This document shows, one piece after another, positions 1 to 6,035 of a stretch of DNA of 6,177 nucleotides. The stretch is from CAUZIZ01 sp047514575 (GTDB taxonomy: Bacteria; Acidobacteriota; UBA6911; RPQK01; JAJDTT01): NCBI GenBank assembly GCA_047514575.1, contig JAKZYH010000037.1, positions 1 through 6,177 on the forward strand. Direction: 5' to 3'. Under the pieces are notes generated by a model that ran no database searches, was not told the origin of the DNA, and was given only the letters and a program-made list of their open reading frames with translations. How positions within the stretch are numbered: the stretch's first letter is position 1; each line of letters starts with the position of its first letter. The translations under genes and the position numbers were made by a program.

Positions 1-65
1 GGGCTGGGAATCATGCGCCCGGGACACCGCCGAAATCTGGAATCAATAGGACTTTCCTTTTCGGA

Positions 66-149
66 TCAGACCTCACCCATCCCACCTTCGCCGAGCTTCT
101 CCAGGATGCGGTAGTGGGAGATGGTCTGGCCGATCACCGGCTGCACCAT
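66..149 (-). pseudogene. Ser/Thr protein kinase N-terminal fragment, 27 codons, truncated after the glycine-rich loop
   Basis: The minus strand from the ATG at 149 encodes a 27-residue peptide containing IGQTISHYRI and then LGEGGMGEV, followed at once by TGA at 66-68. This matches the first strand of a bacterial Hanks-type (PknB-like) kinase and its ATP-binding loop GxGxxGxV (Gly20, Gly22, Gly25, Val27). An intact gene would go on with YKA or similar and then the VAxK lysine, the HRD catalytic loop and DFG. None of these follows in any minus-strand frame down to position 1. The fragment begins 13 bases after the stop of the truncated esterase, on the same strand, with only a weak purine-rich stretch as ribosome site. 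No kinase activity is possible from this piece. It is best read as a remnant left by recombination, or as an assembly join at a repeated kinase head. Identification of the motif is firm; the cause is inference. Confidence 0.7.
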
Positions 150-162
150 GCGATACTTTTCT

Positions 163-1083
163 TCACCGATATACAGATGCGTTGAAATGGCTCTCCACGG
201 TCTGCCAACTTGGCACCGAAAGCATGGCCGGGTTTCGTGCGTCAAGCGCCGCGCTGTACAGGGCAATCAAGGCCCCTTCCCCGTGTCCGGCAACGCCAAT
301 TGCCAAGGCGGCTTCGCCCCCGGACGTCTTCTCACGGGTGAAGTAGTCCAGGGCAGCCAAGACTTTCTGCACCTCATAGCCGATCAGATGCCGTCCCATG
401 AAGTAGGCCTGCCGATAAATGAACTCCCGATGCGTCTGGTTGGTCATTCGAATCCTGGGATTTCCCGACCAGGTATTCCTGCGGTTGATCAGTGTCGGCA
501 CCAGAACCCGGCAACCCGCTTCCGCCAAGAGCCGGGCGATCTGCTGTTGTAGCGGGACGTCTGGAACCAGACCGGCCACCATCTCCGGGGTCCAGTCGGC
601 GTCGGGCACAACCACTACCTGGGCCTTTGCCACTCCGGACGGCTCCAGCAACAATCCTTCGGCGTCCACCCCTTCGAAGACTGGCCACTGGACGGCAAGG
701 ACACGGAAGTGCTTGCTCTCGGCGACCAATGGTCCACGCGCCACTGTGGAAACCAGCTTCAAATCTTCGACCGGAAGCCTGTCATCCACGGCTCCAATGC
801 GGAGTCGAAAACGGTCCCGGTTCTCCTTGATGGAGCTCAAGTAGGCTTTCTGAGACGAATAGTCCCAACTCCAGCGCTTTTTTCTTAGCTCTGGAGACTT
901 GCCGATCTCTCGCAGCAGAAATTGGTCGACCGACGCCAGCACTTGCAGAGACAGATCACCTGGCATCTCCAGGGGCTGGGTCATGGGCAGACCGGCGGCA
1001 AGTGAAACTGGGGCCAGCCACAATGAAATGCAAAGAGCTACAAACGGTGAGGATCGGTAGCCGGCTATGTGACAATTGGACAT
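163..1083 (-). CDS. Exported dienelactone/acetylxylan-esterase-like alpha/beta hydrolase, C-terminally truncated
   Basis: A 306-residue protein starts at the ATG at 1083. Residues about 12-30 form a hydrophobic signal segment (FVALCISLWLAPVSLAA) with probable cleavage near Ala29-Ala30, so export is expected. The body resembles secreted esterase-like hydrolases of Planctomycetota and Acidobacteriota: VQWPVFEGVDAEGLLLEP (131-148), VVVVPDADWTPEM (156-168), RLLAEAGCRVLVPTLINR (184-201) and RHLIGYEVQKVLAALDYF (231-248). The nucleophile-elbow position reads GVAGHGEGALIALY (263-276), with Gly268 where classical GxSxG enzymes have serine. Resemblance ends around residue 283 (about position 235), and the last 23 residues look random. 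Family members as I recall them are much longer, so the C-terminal part, including the rest of the catalytic core, is missing. It lies 46 bases downstream of the metallohydrolase, probably in one transcript. No clear Shine-Dalgarno precedes the start. It is probably non-functional; the exact family substrate is unknown. Confidence 0.72.
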   Translation of the reverse strand: MSNCHIAGYRSSPFVALCISLWLAPVSLAAGLPMTQPLEMPGDLSLQVLASVDQFLLREIGKSPELRKKRWSWDYSSQKAYLSSIKENRDRFRLRIGAVDDRLPVEDLKLVSTVARGPLVAESKHFRVLAVQWPVFEGVDAEGLLLEPSGVAKAQVVVVPDADWTPEMVAGLVPDVPLQQQIARLLAEAGCRVLVPTLINRRNTWSGNPRIRMTNQTHREFIYRQAYFMGRHLIGYEVQKVLAALDYFTREKTSGGEAALAIGVAGHGEGALIALYSAALDARNPAMLSVPSWQTVESHFNASVYR

Positions 1084-1129
1084 TTTGACGGTAGTTTTCA
1101 GCGATCCAGATGTTACAGTCCACTCGTCT

Positions 1130-3667
1130 TCAGGGGGACTGCATTGCCACCAGCAGAGGATGGCCCAAGGTGTCGCCGTTCGGCTGGAAGCCGTTTCCGT
1201 CTACGTCCACATAGATCGGGTTGGTGAACGCCACCGGGCGCATATGGGCTTCTTGGCTGCGACCCCATCCCTTTTCCAGGGTGCTGGACTCACCGGTGGC
1301 GACCACGATCAGATGGGCGTCCCGGGGCAAGTCGACACGGACCTGCTGTTCAAACTTGACGACACCGCTCTGGAACAACTGCCCGTGTGAAGAACGCGTG
1401 TAGTTGTGCTTCGGAAGTGGACGGCTGTTGACAAGAACTTGGACCCGGTCAATTTCAATCCAATTGGACGTCTGGACCTTAACGCGAAGCGTGACGCCGC
1501 CGGGAGAGATCAGTCTGGAACCGATCGGCAGTCCTTGATCCGTTGCCACTTCGAGAAAGGGTCCGTTCGTGATCATCATCTGTCCGGCCTTGGAGTTCCG
1601 GATCACCTCACTCGGATCGATGTCGTGGGGCTCATCGGTGGAACTGGGGACGTAGGTTCGCCATCCTCCTACGCCGCCAGACAGGCGGTCGGGACCCCAG
1701 AATACCCGGTGGGCATCGCTGACGGCGACACACCAGACGTGCCTTCCCTGGTTGAGCAATTGCAGCCAACCGAAGGTGCGATTTTCAGTCTCAACCCTCT
1801 CTCCGTTTCGCATCCGAAAGTAGGTCGGATCAGGGTTCAGAATCTCAGTGCTCCAGACCTCTGCAGCGTCGACCAGCGATTCGAAGCCGATGAACCCTCC
1901 GTCGCCGACGCCGTCAGCATCTCTGTCATTGAAGACCTCACCGACCTGAGGGTGATTGGCCTGAACCCATCGATCCGGGCCCGCGTCGAAGAGATTTCTC
2001 AGGACGATCGCGTTCAGACGGGGGTCAAACTGCCACTCCGGAGCACCGCCGTCCTGGGTCAGGGGTGTGTACTCGAGAGGGAATGAATTGAGATGTTGGC
2101 CTCTCCCTGTCAGCTCGAGGCCAACAATCGTGGACAGCTCGCGGGACAAACCCAGTCGCTCGATATAGGGACTCCAGTCGTAGATGCGGTTGTGCTCGGT
2201 GGTGGGGATGAACTCCACCTGTTCGGCCGCGCAATTGATAATGCGATCATGGGTATTGCAATGGTTGTCACCGCTGGGAGTGGAGTGCGAGTGATAATCG
2301 GTGCTGATCCAGCCGGTAGTATCCACCGTGCGAGTCAAAGTAGCCTCGATGCGGAGCTCCTTCTGTGGTTCTACTTGAACCTCTCGCTCCACCAGATCGA
2401 ATTCAGGACCTCTCGTGATTCTGATCAGGTAATCGCCAGGGGGGACCTGTTGGGTGAAGGCACCGTCGTGGGTCTGATACTGGTGGTCGCAGCCGTGAGC
2501 TCGGTAAACTGTCCCGAATTCGGGCGTAGCGGTTCCCCTGATGCCGAGGAACTGAACTTTGGCGGGCGAGGGGCGACCGTTGCTGTCTCGAATCTGAAAA
2601 GACACGGCAGACGCGGGAGGCGGTGAGAGCTCGAGCGTCGTCGTCTCATCCTGAGCCACGACCAAGGAGAGGCGCTGCGCCGGCCTTCCCAGGTCGATGA
2701 GGATCCCTTCGTATTCTCCAGGGGGAAGAAGAAAGTCCAGCTCCCCCGCAGGACTGGGATACGCAGGCAACTGGACACCGTTGACGGAAACCAGCAGGGA
2801 CGCGTGAAGTGCAGGCTTTCCGGCACGGTCAATCACGCTACTCTTGACCCTACCGCTGGGTCCGAGGAGACTGGAGGCCAGGCCGAAGGCCTCCAGAGGC
2901 GAGTCAGCCACTGTCAAGGCTAGGGCATAGCTCCTCTCCTGGCCCGGCTGAAGTTGGAATTTTTTTTCTAACGGTGAAGCATCTTTTCGGGAGAGAGGTG
3001 CCCAGGCATAGGCGCGCTTGTCGAAGGGGTCAATGCTGTCTCCAACTCGGATGGCGCCGGCCTGCCACACTTCCGAAAACTGGTTCAGATTCTCGTAGCC
3101 TGTCGGTGATTTCCATATCGGCAACGGCTCGATCTCTCTTGTCTGACTCGACTCGTTGCGAAAGGTCGAGAGGATCTCGAGGTGCTGCGATTCCGAGCCC
3201 AGGGAGTACACGTGTCGTGTATAGAGGCCATTACCCTTTGCCGCTGTCGTCACCGCTTCGATAGAAGCGGTATCTCCACTGGCGGTGAGGATTCTCACGT
3301 AGCTGACCTGGCCACTCTGATGCCCGGGCCGGAATGAAGTGATCTGGTCGTTGTCAGCTCCCACCAGATCAAGATCAAAGAGAGTACCAGGAATCGAGGA
3401 ATCCCAATCGTGCATTATGTTTGCCCTCCGGTTGGGCAAGCCCCCGCTGACCAGAGCATGGATTCTCTGGCTGCGCAGTACAAAGTCACCGATAATCCCA
3501 TCTGCCTCTTTGCCCTTCGGCAGCAAGTGGGTGTTGTGTTTTCCGATCTCTATCGCCTCTGCATGGTGGCCAGATGAAGTCAACGCGAAAGCCAGGACGA
3601 CAAGGCAAAAGGCGCAGGTGATCAGGATGGATTGCGGTATCCGAAGACTCGTTCGATTTTTCAACAT
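1130..3667 (-). CDS. Exported CehA/McbA-family PHP-domain metallohydrolase with regulatory-like beta domains
   Basis: An 845-residue protein. The ATG at 3667 was chosen over an upstream in-frame TTG at 4000 because it follows a GAGGAAGGAAG ribosome site and opens a clear signal peptide: basic start (LKNR), hydrophobic 14-30, AEA cleavage site at 36-38. Residues about 45-265 are an uncharacterised beta-rich region. About 273-346 and 350-447 look like carboxypeptidase-regulatory-like domains, each with a PPGEY/PPGDY turn. The PHP domain follows: DYHSHST (457-463, His459 and His461), TTEHN (489-493, Glu491 and His492), GLELTGRGQHLNSFPL (516-531), NHP (571-573), VSDAHR (649-654, Asp651 and His653) and TNGPF (700-704). 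These are the metal-site and CehA-type signature positions, all present. An Asp-rich loop, DRDADGVGDG (581-590), could bind calcium. The C-terminus carries the FTNPIYVDVDGNGF signature (814-827). The family hydrolyses phosphoester-, carbamate- or ester-type bonds with metal ions; the substrate here is unknown. It probably leads an operon with the esterase downstream. Confidence 0.9.
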   Translation of the reverse strand: MLKNRTSLRIPQSILITCAFCLVVLAFALTSSGHHAEAIEIGKHNTHLLPKGKEADGIIGDFVLRSQRIHALVSGGLPNRRANIMHDWDSSIPGTLFDLDLVGADNDQITSFRPGHQSGQVSYVRILTASGDTASIEAVTTAAKGNGLYTRHVYSLGSESQHLEILSTFRNESSQTREIEPLPIWKSPTGYENLNQFSEVWQAGAIRVGDSIDPFDKRAYAWAPLSRKDASPLEKKFQLQPGQERSYALALTVADSPLEAFGLASSLLGPSGRVKSSVIDRAGKPALHASLLVSVNGVQLPAYPSPAGELDFLLPPGEYEGILIDLGRPAQRLSLVVAQDETTTLELSPPPASAVSFQIRDSNGRPSPAKVQFLGIRGTATPEFGTVYRAHGCDHQYQTHDGAFTQQVPPGDYLIRITRGPEFDLVEREVQVEPQKELRIEATLTRTVDTTGWISTDYHSHSTPSGDNHCNTHDRIINCAAEQVEFIPTTEHNRIYDWSPYIERLGLSRELSTIVGLELTGRGQHLNSFPLEYTPLTQDGGAPEWQFDPRLNAIVLRNLFDAGPDRWVQANHPQVGEVFNDRDADGVGDGGFIGFESLVDAAEVWSTEILNPDPTYFRMRNGERVETENRTFGWLQLLNQGRHVWCVAVSDAHRVFWGPDRLSGGVGGWRTYVPSSTDEPHDIDPSEVIRNSKAGQMMITNGPFLEVATDQGLPIGSRLISPGGVTLRVKVQTSNWIEIDRVQVLVNSRPLPKHNYTRSSHGQLFQSGVVKFEQQVRVDLPRDAHLIVVATGESSTLEKGWGRSQEAHMRPVAFTNPIYVDVDGNGFQPNGDTLGHPLLVAMQSP

Positions 3668-3680
3668 GTCTTCCTTCCTC
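3668..3680 (-). promoter_or_regulatory. Ribosome binding site of the metallohydrolase
   Basis: Read on the minus strand, GAGGAAGGAAGAC directly precedes the ATG at 3665-3667. The purine-rich core gives a good match to the anti-Shine-Dalgarno sequence and fixes the start there rather than at the upstream in-frame TTG at 4000. Confidence 0.7.
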
Positions 3681-3709
3681 ACTACCCTGGAGGGTCCTTT
3701 CTTATGGCG

Positions 3710-3723
3710 ATCAGGTGCCTGAT
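3710..3723. repeat. Short inverted repeat upstream of the metallohydrolase start (possible operator)
   Basis: ATCAGG and CCTGAT are perfect 6-base inverted arms separated by TG. The element lies 42 to 56 bases upstream of the metallohydrolase start codon, where a dimeric regulator could act on a promoter. A second, weaker inverted pair, ACCCT-GG-AGGGT at 3684-3695, sits next to the ribosome site. I do not see a convincing -35/-10 pair to anchor it. Such short repeats arise by chance, so the regulatory reading is only a suggestion. Confidence 0.25.
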
Positions 3724-3798
3724 AGCCCTGGGATGGGCTGCTACGGCCCCGGATCGAACAGATCCATCTGGCTGGGCCGCCGTTTTGGATGAGCTGGA

Positions 3799-3984
3799 TT
3801 ACGGCTTTCGCCCGGGCGTGGAAATGGCCTTGCCGTGCTTTGAGATCGTTGTAGGCAGGGACCGCAGAGCTGCGCCGAGGCCGGGGGGACGCCAAGCCAA
3901 CGTCCGCCGACAAGTGGGAAAGTACCACTCGGCGAAGCCCAGGGACGTGGGTTCCAACACTTTGCGGCGAGACAGAACTGGCAT
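3799..3984 (-). CDS. Doubtful short ORF, 61 codons, unrecognised
   Basis: An ORF from the ATG at 3984 to the TAA at 3799-3801 is preceded by GGGAGGG at a reasonable spacing and has a fairly high G+C share at third codon positions. The peptide begins MPVLSRRKVLEPTSLGF and is rich in Arg, Pro and Leu. I recognise no family, and it has no signal peptide or membrane segment. It lies upstream of the metallohydrolase on the same strand, so it could be a leader ORF, a decayed gene piece or chance. An open frame is easy to get in GC-rich DNA, and two other frames are also open here. I lean towards non-coding. Confidence 0.15.
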   Translation of the reverse strand: MPVLSRRKVLEPTSLGFAEWYFPTCRRTLAWRPPGLGAALRSLPTTISKHGKAISTPGRKP

Positions 3985-4291
3985 GTTCCCTCCCATTCAA
4001 CTCATCTGAAGGTACACTCGTACGCCCGCACCGGTGTGGCCGAGGACCCCGTAATGCTTTATCGCCGGACCGACCAAGACGTCACGATTCTATCGCAGCT
4101 AGCTGGCTCGTGAAAGACGGTGCTTCCTTGGGGGAATCTACCTGGACATCCGCTTGCTTCTTGTGACACAAAAACGATCCTCCAGCACCGCCACGGAGGC
4201 CTCCTCATAGCCTACCTATCTAGCATCAGTTATCTTCTATACTGGGGTTCAGACATCTAGGAGTAGTTTGGCTGTCGAGGAGGAATTGATT

Positions 4292-4313
4292 GGCTCGCAG
4301 GAGGGTGTGAGCC
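4292..4313 (+). other. Hairpin with an SD-like loop
   Basis: GGCTCGCA (4292-4299) and TGTGAGCC (4306-4313) pair as an 8-base stem with a single G-U wobble, closing a 6-base loop GGAGGG. It is not followed by a T-run on either strand, so it is not an ordinary intrinsic terminator. It lies about 260 bases upstream of the phosphodiesterase start. A loop that matches a Shine-Dalgarno sequence is a recognised arrangement in some RNA elements, but here no good start codon follows within a few bases. It could be a leader-RNA structure or chance. Confidence 0.3.
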
Positions 4314-4442
4314 CGGAAGGGTAATTTGAACTCGGCCAAGTCCATCTTGCATGCATGCGACTGGCGCACGACGGTGACCTCGTGCCGGTCCACCTCGAAC
4401 GCGTCCAAAACTCAAGATGATCAATCACTCGAAGGAGGCGCC

Positions 4443-4562
4443 GTGAGTTCCCCTACTGAAGAGCCGCAACTGACGGATCCTTCAAGTTGGGCTGGATTTA
4501 CGGAACCGCGGCAGGTTGAACCTTCATGGTGTGTCTCGACAAAGTGTAGGCGGGGTTATTGA
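4443..4562 (+). CDS. Possible leader ORF of 39 codons just upstream of the phosphodiesterase
   Basis: A GTG at 4443 follows a strong AAGGAGG (4432-4438) with a rather tight 4-base gap. The frame runs to the TGA at 4560-4562, which lies within the ribosome site of the phosphodiesterase and 11 bases before its ATG. This geometry would suit translational coupling. The peptide (starting MSSPTEEPQLTDPSSWAGF) matches nothing I know, has no signal peptide, and uses third-position A/T more than the neighbouring genes, which argues against selection for coding. The frame stays open upstream to a TTG at 4326, but that start has no good ribosome site. Status is uncertain. Confidence 0.2.
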   Translation: MSSPTEEPQLTDPSSWAGFTEPRQVEPSWCVSTKCRRGY

Positions 4563-4567
4563 GGGTG
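4561..4567 (+). promoter_or_regulatory. Ribosome binding site of the phosphodiesterase
   Basis: GAGGGTG ends 6 bases before the ATG at 4574. This spacing favours ATG 4574 over the in-frame TTG at 4559, which would overlap the site itself and add five residues (MRVFS) ahead of the basic start of the signal peptide. Confidence 0.6.
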
Positions 4568-4573
4568 TTTTCC

Positions 4574-5956
4574 ATGATTTCAGGACGGCGGTTTAAGAAA
4601 AGTCTGTTGCAGCTTTCTCTGACCCTGTGGGCAGGATCGTACCTGGCCGGGGCGGATCAGTCTCATGTGGTGCTCGTCTCGATAGACGGTTTCGCAGCCT
4701 ATCATCTGGAAAATGAGAAGTTGGAGCTGCCCAACATTCGGGCACTGGCCAGCGAAGGTGTCTGGGCCGAGAGTGGAGAGACGGTGTTTCCCAGTGTCAC
4801 ACATCCCTCCCACGCCACCATCATCACGGGTGTTTCACCCCGGATCCACGGTGTGATCGGCAACACCCTGCGAAACCGGGAGACAGGCCAGTCTTTTAGC
4901 GTCACGGAAAAATCCCACGAAGTGATCGAGGTCTCGACGCTCTTTGACGCGGCCAAACGCAGAGGGCTGACGACGGTAGCCATGTTTTGGCCCGAAACCA
5001 AGGGTGACCCGTCGGTCGATTTCAACATCATTCATGAGCACCAGCCGCCGCGCTATGATGAGCGGGGTCAACTGGATCCTATTATCGCCAGTCCCGAACT
5101 GCTGGCCGAGCTGCGTGCCGCCGATGTTCCGATCGACCTGTACTTTAAGTGGTATCCCGAGTTTGCTCTGAAAGGAGCACGCGATGTGATTCTGGCCCAG
5201 GCCACGAGTCACCTGATCCGAACGCACAAGCCCCAGCTGGTGGCTACGCTGATTTCTGCAACCGACGCTAATCAGCACCGATATGGCTCTGCACACTACC
5301 TGTCGGAGGCGGCGCTGACCATGGCAGACCACTGTGTGGGTTTGCTGAGAGCGGCGGCACGTGAGGCGGGTATTGCCGAGAGGACAACTTTTATCATTAC
5401 GGCCGATCACGGTTTTCACAGTGTTGGACATGAAGTAAACCTCCATCCCTTGCTTTCCCAGGCAGGGCTCGAGGGGAAGGTGGCCCTGCACCCCAGTGGG
5501 TGGACGATGTATGTTGAGCTTACCGAGGATTTTCTGGAGGATCGCGATCAGCCTCGACTGGAGAAGTTGATGCAGTCGGTGCTGCACTTGGAGGGAGTTT
5601 CCAGGATCGTCAGACCGGAGGGGTTTCACGCTCTGGGTACGCGGCGGTACGAAGAGGATCCCCACGTTGCCGGGCACTACATGATCATCGCTGATATTGA
5701 TACACATCTGGTTTCGGACACGTCGAGTTCCTCCACCACACGACGTCGAAAGAAAAGAGACTCACACGGGCACGGCTATTTGCCCAGCCATCCCAGAATG
5801 TACCCGGTCTTCGTCATTTCCGGACAAGGGGTCAGGCGTGGGAAGAGAATTGGGCACGTTCGAAACCATGACATCGCACCCACGATTGCACACTTGCTGG
5901 GTCTGGAACTGGAAAACGTGGAAGGTCGAGTCTTGAGGGAGGCCCTCTTGAAGTAG
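4574..5956 (+). CDS. Exported NPP-type phosphodiesterase/nucleotide pyrophosphatase (alkaline phosphatase superfamily)
   Basis: A 460-residue protein from the ATG at 4574. The signal peptide has a basic start (RRFKK, 5-9), a hydrophobic 11-25 and a probable AGA cleavage site at 25-27. The mature part is a single type I phosphodiesterase domain of the ectonucleotide pyrophosphatase/phosphodiesterase family. The two-zinc site and nucleophile are all present: Asp38 (VSIDGF), Thr76 (FPSVTHPSH, nucleophile), Asp231 and His235 (SATDANQHRYG), Asp278 and His279 (ITADHGF), and His400 (GHGYLP). TGVSPRIHGVIGN (85-97) is the usual family motif after the nucleophile. Enzymes of this family cleave phosphodiester or pyrophosphate bonds of nucleotides or lipid headgroups; which one here is unknown. 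The length is normal for bacterial members. Odd point: a Ser/Thr then Arg/Lys run (384-395, SSSSTTRRRKKR) just before the last metal ligand. It is transcribed away from the metallohydrolase, possibly with a short leader ORF. An active periplasmic or secreted enzyme is likely. Confidence 0.92.
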   Translation: MISGRRFKKSLLQLSLTLWAGSYLAGADQSHVVLVSIDGFAAYHLENEKLELPNIRALASEGVWAESGETVFPSVTHPSHATIITGVSPRIHGVIGNTLRNRETGQSFSVTEKSHEVIEVSTLFDAAKRRGLTTVAMFWPETKGDPSVDFNIIHEHQPPRYDERGQLDPIIASPELLAELRAADVPIDLYFKWYPEFALKGARDVILAQATSHLIRTHKPQLVATLISATDANQHRYGSAHYLSEAALTMADHCVGLLRAAAREAGIAERTTFIITADHGFHSVGHEVNLHPLLSQAGLEGKVALHPSGWTMYVELTEDFLEDRDQPRLEKLMQSVLHLEGVSRIVRPEGFHALGTRRYEEDPHVAGHYMIIADIDTHLVSDTSSSSTTRRRKKRDSHGHGYLPSHPRMYPVFVISGQGVRRGKRIGHVRNHDIAPTIAHLLGLELENVEGRVLREALLK

Positions 5957-5992
5957 AGTGGGCTGTGCATGAGTGTGTACTAACACTGTATT

Positions 5993-6035
5993 CTCCTGAC
6001 GCAGCCGACGACGTCGTGAATAGGAGTTTCCTTTT
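5993..6035 (+). terminator. Weak terminator-like element after the phosphodiesterase
   Basis: CTCCT (5993-5997) can pair with AGGAG (6022-6026), with inner pairing possible around the palindrome ACGACGTCGT (6008-6017), and TTTCCTTTT follows at 6027-6035. The outer stem is only 5 bases and the inner part is asymmetric, so this is a poor intrinsic terminator. It is the best candidate in the 3' region of the gene; Rho-dependent ending is equally possible. Confidence 0.3.

Larger units (their letters stand above)
3668..4573. other. Long divergent intergenic region between the metallohydrolase and phosphodiesterase genes
   Basis: About 0.9 kb separates two divergent start codons, longer than two promoters need. 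It holds the ribosome sites of both genes, the inverted repeats at 3684-3695 and 3710-3723, a palindrome GGAGGCCTCC at 4195-4204, a hairpin at 4292-4313, and short open frames at 3799-3984 (minus), 4226-4408 (minus, TTG start) and 4443-4562 (plus). A TATACT that could serve as a -10 box lies at 4238-4243 (plus) but lacks a good -35. From about 4010 to 4210 both strands break into pieces of fewer than 50 codons. Some are protein-like in composition, for example a plus-strand run starting VHSYARTGVAEDPVMLYRR near 4013, which could be a decayed gene. I recognise no tRNA, riboswitch or intact mobile element. Confidence 0.5.

Noticed and set aside
121..844. Plus-strand open frames opposite the esterase (121-552, 419-844, 492-830)
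   Set aside because: They are antisense to a protein with family-like blocks along its length and encode low-complexity peptides rich in Ser, Arg and Pro.
1406..2086. 226-codon open frame on the plus strand opposite the metallohydrolase
   Set aside because: It is antisense to a gene with clear PHP motifs in every part, and its product resembles nothing; open antisense frames are common in GC-rich genes.
3668..4000. N-terminal extension of the metallohydrolase to a TTG at 4000
   Set aside because: The added 111 residues show no domain and would bury the signal peptide, while the ATG at 3667 has a strong ribosome site.
3632..4009. 125-codon plus-strand frame across the metallohydrolase start
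   Set aside because: It overlaps the start and ribosome site of a well-supported gene and has no recognisable product or good ribosome site.
4195..4204. Palindrome GGAGGCCTCC
   Set aside because: A 10-base palindrome with no nearby promoter or partner copy is within chance for this GC content.
4243..4330. Possible tRNA or small RNA around GGGGTTCAGA
   Set aside because: The T-loop consensus is not met and no cloverleaf stems can be drawn; only the 4292-4313 hairpin is convincing.
4835..5707. 290-codon open frame on the minus strand opposite the phosphodiesterase
   Set aside because: It is antisense to a gene with a complete set of catalytic residues, and its peptide has no recognisable domain.
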